DNA from: Sinonovacula constricta
Taxonomy: Eukaryota; Mollusca; Bivalvia; Cardiida; Solecurtidae
Length of the DNA stretch: 64,000 bases
Direction: 5' to 3'
Assembly: GCA_007844125.1 (NCBI GenBank)
Contig: CM017568.1
Span: 3,258,547 to 3,322,546, forward strand
The translations under genes and the position numbers were made by a program. Below are positions 26,371 through 38,300 of the stretch, in pieces (positions within the stretch are counted from its first letter, which is position 1; each line of letters begins with the position of its first letter). The notes beneath the pieces were generated by a model. It ran no database searches. It saw nothing but the letters and a program-made list of their open reading frames with translations, and was not told the origin of the DNA.

Positions 26371-27640
26371 AGATTGCACTGCTTAAAGGAACGTTCTACT
26401 CACTCCCGATACATTTTAACGTTCTTCATAATTATGCTTCATGTTTTATCCGAACAGTTTTCAGCATCAACAAAAATAAAAATAGTATCTGTTATGTTGC
26501 AGTTGTTTTTGAAATAATGAATGCAATAAGAACTTACAATCTTTGGCCTGTATTCAAAGCATTTCTAAGCCCAAATCATGACATGGTTTATCGCGGTTAA
26601 TACTAGATATATATACACAGTAAGGTACCCTAACTTCGACCTAAGCAGTTAATAGACAAAAGTAACTTTAAAAGCTCAGTATGATTTAAGCTTACATGTA
26701 TGTGCTTTTACAACTTTATCCGTTTACCTGGTTGGTGGTGGAGGGGGGGGGGGGATGCATCCCCATCCGCATCCACCCACCCCGGGTCCATCACTGAATT
26801 TTAGTTTAAAACAGCAAAGTTAAAGTGTCATGCAACATTTAAGATATGTAGCTGAATATCCTTTGAAGATATTACCAAGTAAAATTCATGAATTAACCAA
26901 TCCTTACGCTAGAACGATTGGTGACTGTAGACCTTAGTCTCCGCCCATAAGGTCAATCTACTATTCGGTATTTTCGAGTCAACCTTTGCAATTATATTTA
27001 TTAAGGTCATTCCGCTGTAATTGGGTGTACCCGTAGACGGGCATGATTGTTCTGCAAACATTGGATTAAAAATTAAAACGATGTTTTATTGCTAAAGAGG
27101 AGCATTTTAAAGATATCAGAAGAGAGTTGTCTTGCAGGTGTTTACTGTTAGTTGTTTCACTTTGACGGGATATTTTTATTTACGCTGTTTGTTTGATAGA
27201 AAAACCTTCAGGAAGTGCGAGGTTGGAACGCTCCACAAACCAGGTTTAAGCACTCCAGTTGGCCCTTTTGCCGACTGACCGTTCCAAGGCGGTAACTGAT
27301 GGGTTTTCTTTTTGTGTGTTATGTCTCGTATCAGTGTTTTTGTCACGTTAACATTTATCTTGTTTGCCTTTGTCTACAGGTAGATAAAATTTAAATATCT
27401 GTGGAAATTTTGATAGGACCTTTTCTTATTTACCTTTACTTAGTATAGCCCAAACCCGAAACGTGTAAGAGTATTGCGAGATTTATAAATCCGAATTCAA
27501 GAGTCAATCATGTATTGGCTGAAGAGACTTAGCCAACCTGAAATTTTGTTAAATGTCAATGAAACGTAAGAAATTCAGAGAAAGTGGGTACAGTTTATCT
27601 GGCAAAAACGGAATCTACGTGAAATATTGATCCCTTCTTT
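26371..27640. other. Intergenic, little recognisable
   Basis: A poly-G run lies at about 26743-26754. Near 27220-27295 TTGGAACG and CGTTCCAA form a dyad around CTCCACAAACCAGG; it may be a repeat fragment. No gene seen. Confidence 0.4.
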
Positions 27641-28018
27641 GGGCGAAATTTAATAAACAATGGCAACCGATCCTTCCTTTTGGCGAAATGTAATAAACAA
27701 TAGAGATTGACCCTTCCTTTGGTCGAAATGTAATAAACAATAGAAATTGACCCTTCCTTTGGTCGAAATTTAATAAACAATAGAGATTGACCCTTCCTTT
27801 GGTCGAAATTTAATAAACAATAAAGATTGACCCTTCCTTTGGTCGAAATGTAATAAACAATAGAGATTGACCCTTCCTTTGGTCGAAATGTAATAAACAA
27901 TAGAGATTGACCCTTCCTTTGGTCGAAATTTAATAAACAATAGAGATTGACCCTTCCTTTGGTCGAAATTTAAGAAACAATAGAGATTGACCCTTCCTTT
28001 GGTCGAAATTTAATCAAC
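27640..28018 (+). repeat. 40-bp minisatellite, about 9-10 copies
   Basis: Unit GGTCGAAATTTAATAAACAA followed by TAGAGATTGACCCTTCCTTT, with a T/G variant at one site and minor changes at the 5' end. The minus-strand frame through it is an artefact. Confidence 0.9.
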
Positions 28019-28790
28019 AGTATTGGCAGACAATTAATTCTTATGTTGTGCTAAAGTTTTATATACACATTGTGGCAGATACAAAATGAATGCACCAAGA
28101 CATAATTTCTTTGTCGGTTGAACATTGTGCTACCATACAAGACGTCCCGGGATCGAATCATTAAAAGATGTAAACGTTTGATTTGTAAACGTTTTATTTA
28201 TTTTATTACGACACGTTTGTCGTTTTCTTTTTACACTGCTTAATGAATTAACAGTTCCTGAATTTATCGTAAACATTTGTTATTATTATCTTTAACTTCA
28301 GACCATTTAAAACCGGTTTAAAGACAGTAAAACCAAATGTCTGTCAAAGCTTTTATATTGTCGAAACAAGTCGCAACATGCACGAGAAACTCGTGTCGCT
28401 AAGCCATTTCATTGAATAAAATATGTTTAACTACATCATTTCATATGCGGTATAGAACTGTATCTTTTGTTAAAGAAAGAGTTCTCTTACTTAATTTAAC
28501 ATGCACGTTAGGGGTAAATTTTTAATACGTCTCGCATTAGAAAATGCGCTACGATTACAATGGATATGGAAAATTAGAATATACATGTATCCATTTCACC
28601 AAAGTTTTACAAAACTATATGCATTTATGTATCTGGAATAATGTTAACGGGATTTAAATTCATTTAATGTGTCTTTCCGATATGTATATAATCATTTCTG
28701 GTGTCTAATTCTAATGATTACATGTTGCTTGATACAGTTGAACTGCTACCACTAATGTCATCAGCTGGGTACCACTTGTCACTGCTTGTT
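28019..28790. other. Intergenic, nothing recognised
   Basis: No gene or repeat that I can name; the last ~60 bases may be the 3'UTR of the minus-strand retrotransposon fragment. Confidence 0.4.
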
Positions 28791-28847
28791 TCGCCCTTTT
28801 AAACCCAGGACAAGCTCAAAGTGGTGGGCGATAGTGTTGATCAGACA

Positions 28848-29612
28848 CTACCCCTTAGTGGACGGCTTCCAGCTACTGGCGTTCCTCCTGAGCCACAGCC
28901 AGCTGGAGCTCTTTTCAGCAGATTGTGAAGCCTTCTTGATGGCCAACTTTCTTGCCTGTCCCACGATGCCTACATCCTTGAACATCTTCCCCAATGATGG
29001 TGCGGGGAACCCTCGACATCCAACCTCGACTGGGTAGTTCCAAGCCTTCCATCCAGCCTGCCTACACTCCTGGATGAGGTCTTCATACTTGGCCTTCTTG
29101 CGCTCGTACGCTTGGGTACATCTTTCTTCCCAAGACACCGTCAACTCCACAATGACAATCTTCTTTGCCTTGGTTGAGGACATCACTATGTCGGGACGGA
29201 GGGTGGTATGGACAACGTCTGGAAATTGTAGTTGTTTCCTTATGTCTGCCTGCAGCACCCAGTCATTAGAGCCGTCAAGTATGCTGCAGGGTTGTCCTCC
29301 CTTGTTGCCTTCTATCCTTGCCCCTGTCTGGATGAAGTTGATGTGCCTGGGTTTGACATGTACCCGCGCCTTCTTCTTCTGTCTCTCGAGGGTGTCAGCT
29401 ATCTCCCGAAGTACATGGTCGTGTCTCCATCGATATCTTCCCTGGGATAAAGCTTCTGTACACGACGACAGAATGTGGTCCAGAGTAGCTCTGCTTCCGC
29501 ATAGCGCACACTCAGCAGCTTCCGCCAGCCCCCATCTCTGAAGGTTGGCAGGTGTTGGCAAGACATCATATACCGCCCTGATCAGGAATTGGAGTTGGAA
29601 AAATTGGTATTT
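28848..29612 (-). mobile_element. Non-LTR retrotransposon C-terminal fragment with CCHC knuckle and PD-(D/E)XK-like endonuclease
   Basis: A minus-strand frame opens just after a TAG at about 29613 and ends at 28848. It reads FLIRAVYDVLPTPANLQRWG, then a zinc knuckle CALCGSRATLDHILSSC (C-x2-C-x7-H-x4-C), then TTLRPDIVMSSTK and IVIVELTVSWEE, and VEVGCRGFPAPS. A CCHC knuckle followed by RPD...VELT fits the restriction-like endonuclease end of site-specific-type non-LTR elements; this subclass call is inference. The reverse transcriptase part is missing or lost through frame breaks upstream (29613-29769). The sequence below 28848 is probably its 3'UTR. Confidence 0.65.
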
Positions 29613-30402
29613 CTAAATGTCTGTCCAGTTTAGTTTCCTTTCTGATGTCTGCCACTTTGTCCAGCTTCCCTGGTTCCCCATCTGAACCGCCTTCGCTTTC
29701 CTTGACTCTTCCTCCTCTCTCCTGATCTCACTCTGGACAAGCGCTCGGCGTTCAGAATTCTAAAACAGAATGCAGAAGATATTTTACTGTCAAAATAAGA
29801 GTGTATTACATATACCGAAGAAATAGTCTTTATTTTCGCCTCAACCACGACAGATCCACCGCTTTGTCTGCAAACCCTATTTTAAGCCCTCCCACGCGCC
29901 TAGAGCAATATGTAGTTTACTACCTGCAACATTTTTTAAACACTTCACACTATTTATTGAAAAAAAACTGAAGATGTTTGTCAAAAAGTACGTCAAACAA
30001 TACTGTTTGCGTTGGCGAATTTGAAAAAGTTACATCTTTTATATATCAACCGTCGATGAAACTTTAGTCACGATCCCGGGTCTTTTTCTATGACATTATT
30101 TAATGAGCCGTAACTCGACCCAGCTCGGTTTTCTTTTATATACTCCCTTTTCGTGAAAAGGTAAAAATTGTTTTTCTAGCCGCGTCACGATCGTTTTTCA
30201 GCAAACACACGGCCGATTAAAATAATCTGCGTCTATGGATAATCGTTGTTTATAATAGGTCAGTGTTATTTTACTTCACCCTTTAGGCCTCTACGTCATA
30301 TTCACTTTAGGCAAAACTAAATAAAAACCCGTCTTTTGTTGCGGTGTTTTGTCCTAAATCTACACTGGTATGCGCCATTTTCGGGACAGCTAGTGTTGGT
30401 GT

Positions 30403-30485
30403 TATAAATTTGCTGGCCACTGCTTAATAGAAATAGTGTATAGGAGAGAACGGACATTGAAAGACGCATACAAGACAAATCAATA
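30403..30485 (+). promoter_or_regulatory. Probable core promoter and noncoding exon 1 of peroxidase copy A
   Basis: TATAAAT at 30403-30409 is followed about 75 bases later by a strong donor (A/GTAAGT at 30486). The matching acceptor TTGCAG ends at 32380, six bases before the ATG. So transcription likely starts near 30430, and the first exon (to 30485) is untranslated. Copy B keeps the same arrangement. Confidence 0.55.
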
Positions 30486-31139
30486 GTAAGTATTTTATAT
30501 TGTTATATCTCATTTAGAATTTGCTAAACCTAAGAAACTACTGAATCTTCTTAAAGATGCTTCATCATGTAGTTAAGTTTTTGAAATATTTTATTGTACT
30601 TTTAATATTTTTTTTTATATTATTGAGATTTTTATTATAAAATATATCAACAAATTAGATGTATAAAACTGTGTCATCTGACTAATATTGCATAGGTTAG
30701 TTCATTGTTACATGACTCTATTTCAACCATAAAAAATGACACACACAATAAGTGACGTGTTATACAATAACAAAAGGTTGCCGCCACACACTACAGAAAA
30801 ATTATCCAAAGTAGTAAACTACTTAAATGTACATTGAATTAAATATATTTGCAATCTTTTTGTTGAGGCGACTTGGTAAAAGTTAGTTAGTTTTGCATTT
30901 TTTTTAAGTTTTGTCGATGTTGTTGTACAAAAAGGACACATTTCTTAAACACCAGAGAATAAAAGAATGAAAAATTACATCTAATTTCTACATCACGTGT
31001 GAAAGGATCGCTTTGTACTTACTCTATATAATTTAAAGCGTCACGACGGTTTTCAGTTTATTTATATATAGTTTGGCCATTTAAAGCACAAACACATAAA
31101 ATACCTCCGAAAAGTGAATGCGGATCAATATTTCATATA

Positions 31140-31888
31140 GTCCGGAAACTAGGTATGGTACCGAGCACCGCACCTGGGTACCAAAATGTTCCATAAGTGG
31201 AGGCTATCACGCAACTTCAATCGATTCGATTATATATGTATATTATTAAACAAAAATGTTAACATTGTATTGTGTTCATTAAATAAATGGCGTTTTCAGT
31301 GGGGTAAGCTAGAAATGATGCTATTACCGATGTAAACATCACAAAGAAAAAATATTTTATCATTGTCTTTCAGCTAAAAATTGTTTTCTGAAAGAAAGAA
31401 TACCTTCATTCTTATAACAGAAAACAGTATTAGACAACGAAAATTGTTGCTAAATGTGACATGGTGTGGTCATATAGAAAACTTTTGAGTTTGTTTGAAT
31501 ATTGCTTTTAAATAGAAAGAATCTAATCTTTTCATCTCATCTTTTCAAAAAATAAGTCTATTTTTAGATTCTCATAAAAATATATAAATATTCATAAGTG
31601 CTAATTTGCATAACTGACAAATGGCCATAATGGCCATTCAAAAACACTCATTTGAGTACCATTTGTATACTTCTATCACCATTTTTGTTCCAAGCACTTT
31701 TCTAAACATACTGTCCTTTCAAAATATCACAATGGTTGCCATGGAAACAGTCAGTTTTCATATAGCCCAAATAAGTCTATTTTAGTACATTGGATATTCT
31801 GTTTCTAGTCACCCTAACGAATATTTTTGTGCCCATGAAAAACGTCTGGGCGGGTAGGGTGCGCGGTAATCATACCTAGCTGCCGGAC
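31140..31888. mobile_element. TA-flanked MITE in the 5'UTR intron, copy A
   Basis: Inverted ends GTCCGGAAACTAGGTATGGT (31140) and the complement of ATACCTAGCTGCCGGAC (ending 31888) extend imperfectly over about 40 bases, flanked by TA. The same element is at 57001-57744 in copy B, so it predates the duplication. Confidence 0.6.
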
Positions 31889-32386
31889 TAATGTGTATGC
31901 AACTAATCAACATGCCTTCAATAATTAGCCCGAAAGTGAAAATTATTTAATAAAGTATAGTATGATTATGTACGTTCTATTTTACAGTTACCAGGCCACT
32001 TAAAACGACATGGCTACTTTAAAAATACAGTCACTTACAGTTAATTCAAATACAACATGTACATACAAAATGAACGAAGAAAAATTAAACCAGAACAATG
32101 AAAAAGGTGTATATATGACATGCTACTTTACTTGAAACGAGTGCAGCTATATTAAGAAATGGTATCAAATATATGTCTGAAATAACCGCTTTTTGGTTCA
32201 TTGATATCGGAAGGGGAATCGTACATGAGGGATGTTGTCCGAATCTTCCAGAATATCGGGATTGGAAGTGTGTGTTGTTGTTGTGTGTGGGTGTTTTTGT
32301 TTTGTGTGTGTGTGTTGTTGTTGTGTTTCTTTTCAGATATAACATTGAAGTCGAAAGTTTTGTTCTGTACTGTGTTGCAGGCAGCA

Positions 32387-35300
32387 ATGCGTGTAGAGGC
32401 GTGTATCGTGGTGCTGCTAGTCGTGGTGGTAGCGGTTTCCAGCAAACCAGGCTTGGATAAAACTTCGGCTCAGCTGATCCGGGAGGCAGCCGAGACCTTC
32501 TTAAAACGGGAACACAACCAGCAAGGTGAGTCGAAACATAACAAACATATCATACAGTAGGCAAACGGAGAAGGAGAAGAACACAAACGAAAACGACAAT
32601 GACGACAATGATGATAACGGCGGAGCTTATAATGCAATTTACAACGACTGCGATAATTATGATGATGATGATGATGACTGCCACCGTTTGAAGATTTGTT
32701 TTCACAAAGAAATCCAGTACATACAAGTAGTTCAGGTTTGAACAAATATGCAATCTTAGATCATCTCAAACAAAGGTAATACCTTATACAAATAAGTGAT
32801 TTTATCACTTTAATGTAAGGTCAACCAACGGACTGCAATAAGAAGTAAACCAATAAATTTTCGATTGTTATTAATTAGTACTTGTAAAAAGAAGCCTGGA
32901 GTCAAAATCATGTAGCAATCATGCGTAGGGCCGAACACAAATAAAGATAAAGTGACCAAAAGCCTTTTCCGCAAGAAGTTCCGCGAGGGCGTATTGCAAT
33001 ACGATCAGGTATGGATTTATCCAAGTTATATATGTCCTTTTGTACCTCTAATCCTTTATCTCAAGATACATTAGAAGGCCGTAATTATAGACGCGATACC
33101 TTATTTGCACAAGAGATCACGCGAGTACCTGTTACAAAAAATACGCCGTTGCTGTCATGGTATGTAATTAGCCAGAATATAATCGGAAAGATGTTTTGGT
33201 TGATATATAACATTTGTATTTAAGCTATTAAATCGGGAAAAAAATGTATGTGTAAGGAAATAATTTTTAAGAACCATTGCTACCTTGCAGAAGAGAAAAC
33301 TGTCGCCAAATTAACAGGGAGCAAGGTGGTCCGGGGAATGAAGACCCCGACACGGCGGACTCAGCGCTTATTGGATCAACAGGAAAAACGCCGAGTTGAG
33401 CTGGAGGCTCTCGCTCTCATGTAAATACAATCAATTGCACACATCACAACTGATTTATCCTCACGGTTACATTAGAATTTATAACAATATATTCTACATT
33501 AAACACCAGTATTGTGACGAGGCAATAACACATCAGTATAAAACATTAATTACCTAAGCTACAGGCCGGTTAAGAAAACTTGCACTGATTAAATTCAGTT
33601 GTTAAAAAAATTGTTTCGACACAAATATATGGCATATGTGTAAAGGATAATACAGCTTGAAATAACAACCAGTATTTGTAACCTCACCTGACAAGCTCAT
33701 ACATAGGAGCAGACAACTCTATTTTCAGGAACGTTTCCAGTCTGTTACGCTATTGTTATACAATTTTACTAGTTGTAATAAATGTTCTGTGACTGGTTTG
33801 TTTATTGACGCAGTATTGTGGACTGTCAAGCCGGGTATTTCTAGCAAAGTAAATACAGTCATTCCAGTACGTGTGCGTCTTTATGACTCCACAAGTTTCA
33901 AAAATAGTTGTTGCAGCTGTAATTCCAGCAATGTATGTGTGTATCTGTTTCATCCAGTATCCGCAATTTTCAGAGCTGGATATTGCTCTTAAACTAGAAG
34001 AGAAAACGCTCCAACTTAATATTCATCGTTTCTTTGGTGCACACTTTTAGCTAGTATGCTAGTGTATTAAAACATTTTTAAAAAATGTTCCAAATTGTGT
34101 ACATATTATCTTATGTAATGTCAAGCAGGGCTGCTAAAGGGGACGTTGAGATGGTTCGAACGCTAGAGAACGAGCAGGTGGCACTATTTGCTCGCGCGGA
34201 TGAAGATCCTATCTGCAGCATGACCATTAACTGCTCAGACACCACCAATCGCAACATCGTGGACAATTTGGAGTTCCGATCAGTGGACGGAATATGTAAC
34301 AACCTGAATAACTTCGAGTGGGGAATGGCGGGAGTGCAGCATTTGCGAGAGGTGTCCGATGCATACCGTAACGGTAAGCAATACATGAAATACATCGATT
34401 TTGCCAGCGCCATATATGGTTAGTCTTATTAATATAATATTGTCCAAAACTAAAAAAAAATCACTCACGCACAACTAAAACAGACTGAACAAAAATTGTC
34501 AAAATCTTAGCGGAGTCAGAATCCTTTCAGGTAATTTCATTGTTTTAATATCAATCATTAAATAATTCAAATAACAGTACAGTTGCATAGAGGCTAATTT
34601 GTTGTGCTGGTCTTGCTCAGTTTGTGAGCGTTTACAAGATAGAGCCAGTGTCTCTCTCTCTCTCTCTCTCTCTGTTTAGATGCCATTCTGACAAGGATTC
34701 AAGCGGGCAGTAGTAGATGTTGCTAACAATTGTACCAGTATAAAAGAGGTTTTCTCTTGCTACAGGTCGATGGAACCCGCGGGACGAGAGTGTAACAGGA
34801 ACCAGACGTGAGCCCGTGGATCTGCCAAACGCTAGGACTATCAGCGAGGCTGTACACAAACCTGGGGACAGTGGCGTAGCGGACAGCGCCAGCTTCACGC
34901 TGGCTCTCTTCCAGTGGGGCCAGTTTGTGGACCACGACATAATCTCCACACCAGAAGGTAGAACTTGAACGTTGGTTTGCCGGAGAAATTTTCCAGCGGT
35001 CGTTGTATTGGTTGGAAATACAGCTAGTGTAATGGTATCCTGTGTTGATACTGTTAGTATTATATGTATGCAATAAACATTCTTTGTAAGTTTTTTTCTA
35101 TGATTTTTTTAACCTTTATTCCCGAATGGTCGATTTAGAATGGGAATAGTTGAAACTTACAGCTGCTTTGGAGTCGTACATCAACAATTTTACTTTTTTG
35201 GATAACAATCAAATATGCTAAATTACGTATTTTAACTAGATATTTTCCCAGTGGACATAAATGACGTAGTAAAGTTAATTAAACTGAGACTATGTGTCAA

Positions 35301-38300
35301 ACACTATACCTGTAAGTTTCTAGTGGTGTCAAAAATAGCTCCTAATTTTTCATTTTCACCCTTTAACTTTTATTTCCTTTTCTTCTCGACAAGCTCATTC
35401 TTATGTTACACCAGTGTATGCCCGGAGAAATGCGCACTTATTTTGTATAGACTTTTCAAAAAACGTCTACTGTCAATTCTTGAGGTATCAATAGGTATTG
35501 ATGTGAAAAGGTCTTCCAGCTAGCCGGGGTTACCTCGGTGATTGTCAGTGATTGCTTCCAGGTATTCTTCCGCCACAATTAATGACACAGAATTAGTAAA
35601 GAGCAATACTGCCAGCTGAACGTTAAAGTACATTAGACATTGATATCATACATTGATAATTTTTTATTATTTTATTTCCAGGAAACTTGCCCACCGGCTG
35701 GGACTGCTGTGAAGATTCTTCAAGGTATGTTTCTAATAGAGAACATAGATAATGATAGTGCTGACGATATTGATAAGGATAATATTGACGATATTGACAA
35801 TGGTAATGTTAACGATATTGACAATGGTAATGTTGGCTATATTAACAATGCTAATGCTGACGATATTGACAATGATAATGTTGACGATATTGACAATGGT
35901 AATGCTGACGATATTGACAACGGTAATGTTGACGATATTGACAACGGTAATGCTAACGATATTGACAATGATAATGCTGACGATATTGACAGTGGTAATG
36001 CTGACGATATTAACAATGATAGTGCTGACGATATTGACAATGATAATGCTGACGATATTGACAATGGTAATACTGACGATATTGACAATGGTAATGCTGA
36101 CGATATTGACAATGGTAATACTCACGATATTGACAATGGTAATGCTGACGATATTGACAATGGTAATGCTGACGATATTGACAATGGTAATACTGACGAT
36201 ATTGACAATGGTAATACTGACGATATTGACAATGGTAATACTGACGATATTGACAATGGTAATACTGACGATATTGACAATGGTAATGCTGACGATATTG
36301 ACAATGGTAATACTGACGATATTGACAATGATAATGCTGACGATATTGACAACGGTAATGTTGACGATATTGACAATGGTAATGCTGACGATACTAACAA
36401 TGATAGTGCTGACGATATTGACAATGATAATGCTGACGATATTGACAATGGTAATACTGACGATATTGACAACGGTAATGCTGACGATATTAACAATGAT
36501 AGTGCTGACGATATTGACAATGATAATGCTGACGATATTGACAATGGTAATACTGACGATATTGACAATGGTAATGCTGACGATATTGACAACGGTAATG
36601 TTGACGATATTGACAATGGTAATGTTGACGATATTGACAACGGTAATGTTGACGATATTGACAATGGTAATGCTGACGATATTGACAATGGTAATGCTGA
36701 CGATATTGACAATGGTAATACTGACGATATTGACAATGGTAATGCTGACGATATTGACAACGGTAATGTTGACGATATTGACAATGGTAATGCTGACGAT
36801 ATTGACAATGATAATGCTGACGATATTGACAATGACAATGTTGACGATATTGACAATGATAATGCTGACGATATTGACAATGGTAATGCTGACGATATTG
36901 ACAATGATAATGCTGACGATATTGACAATGATAATGCTGACGATATTGACAATGGTAATGTTGGCAACATTGCCAATGGTAATGCTTACAATTTTGACAG
37001 AAATAGTGCTAATCCTGGCGAAATTGTCAAAGGTAATAGTGATGATGGAGACAATGATAATTCTGGCAATATTGACAATGATAATGGTAAATCTGATTGT
37101 AATGACATCTGTAATAATAATGCTGATTATCAAACAAAAACAAGATTTTAATATGTGAGAATAATAATGAAGCTGATTTAATAATGAAGGTAAATAAAAA
37201 GCTAGACAAAATATTTACAATAAAAATAAGTTTAAGGGTATGAAGTTAATAGTAGTTATGATTTTGACAATGATAATGTGATTGGTTATTGCAATAATAA
37301 TGCGGCCGCTTATAATAATGCTGGCTTTGACAAAATTATTAGGCAGGTTATAGCGCTAACAACGAGGCTGGCTTTGACATTGGTAATGAGACGGGTTATT
37401 ATAATGCTGGATATGACAAAATTATTAGGCAGGTTATAGCGATAAAAATAATGCTGGCTTTGACAATAATTATTGCTGTCGCTTGTGCCGATGGTGAGGA
37501 TGTTTATTTGTTGATAGGGGGTTCTGTATGCCGCTCTTCTTCCCCGATGGAGATTCCTACTTTGAGGAGCAAGATTGTATGGACCCAGTGAGATCATTCA
37601 CCGTCCTGAGATGTAACGACAGTAGGTGACTGTTGTTTTATTCATCATGTTTAATAGTCATTGGAACACGAGTAAATAAAATAGTGTGTTCTTTTCTATT
37701 GCAAAACTTAAATAAATAATTTTGGAATACATGTACATGTAATAGGCCTTAAAATGACAATATAAACGGCTTTATGGTACTCTGTTTTGTTCTTCATTAA
37801 TTTCATCAGATCAGCTCATAATATAAAGTTATGTTTCAACAACATATTTGTATGTTATTGGGTTTATCGTTCCAACAGTATTTGAGTTTACTGGATGACA
37901 GTGTCCACTTGAAGCATATACAATGCTGCCTTCACTGTGTATAGCATGCTGTGAACGCCCGGCAAGATACCACACACAGTCACATTATCCTGACACCCGG
38001 CCAACCAGTCGTGAAACTTTCCTTATATTTGCTTGAGCTTTAGCAAGGGAGCTATGCCACTACCATTTTAACGACTTAGGTATGTCGCGGCCCGTGATTG
38101 AACCCGGGGTCTACTGCACCTGGAACTGACGCTCTACCAGGTCCGGTCACATCATGATGCTGTTATATTAAACATGACATTTTAACATGTTTACGCTCAA
38201 TGCGCCACACTGAGTATTAATAGCAATGTGTGTAATGTTAAAACGACTGTCGGGATTGGTTAGAATGGAATATTTTACGCTTTTATCAAAACTCCAAACT

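Larger units (their letters stand above)
29770..37000 (+). repeat. Segmental duplication, copy A (duplicated part visible)
   Basis: From ATGCAGAAGATATTTTACTG at 29770 onward the sequence matches 55593 onward nearly base for base through promoter, 5'UTR intron, exons 1-5 and into the 24-bp array, with small indels and microsatellite differences. Spacing between copies is about 25.8 kb. The right limit cannot be set because copy B runs off the window. Confidence 0.9.

Noticed and set aside
27595..27900. Minus-strand repeat protein
   Set aside because: Frame through the 40-bp minisatellite.
35640..37158. Long acidic repeat protein (DDIDNGN repeats) and its minus-strand counterparts
   Set aside because: The frame passes through the intron 4 acceptor and exon 5 in the wrong phase, and the same array is open in several frames on both strands, as expected from a stop-free 24-bp unit.
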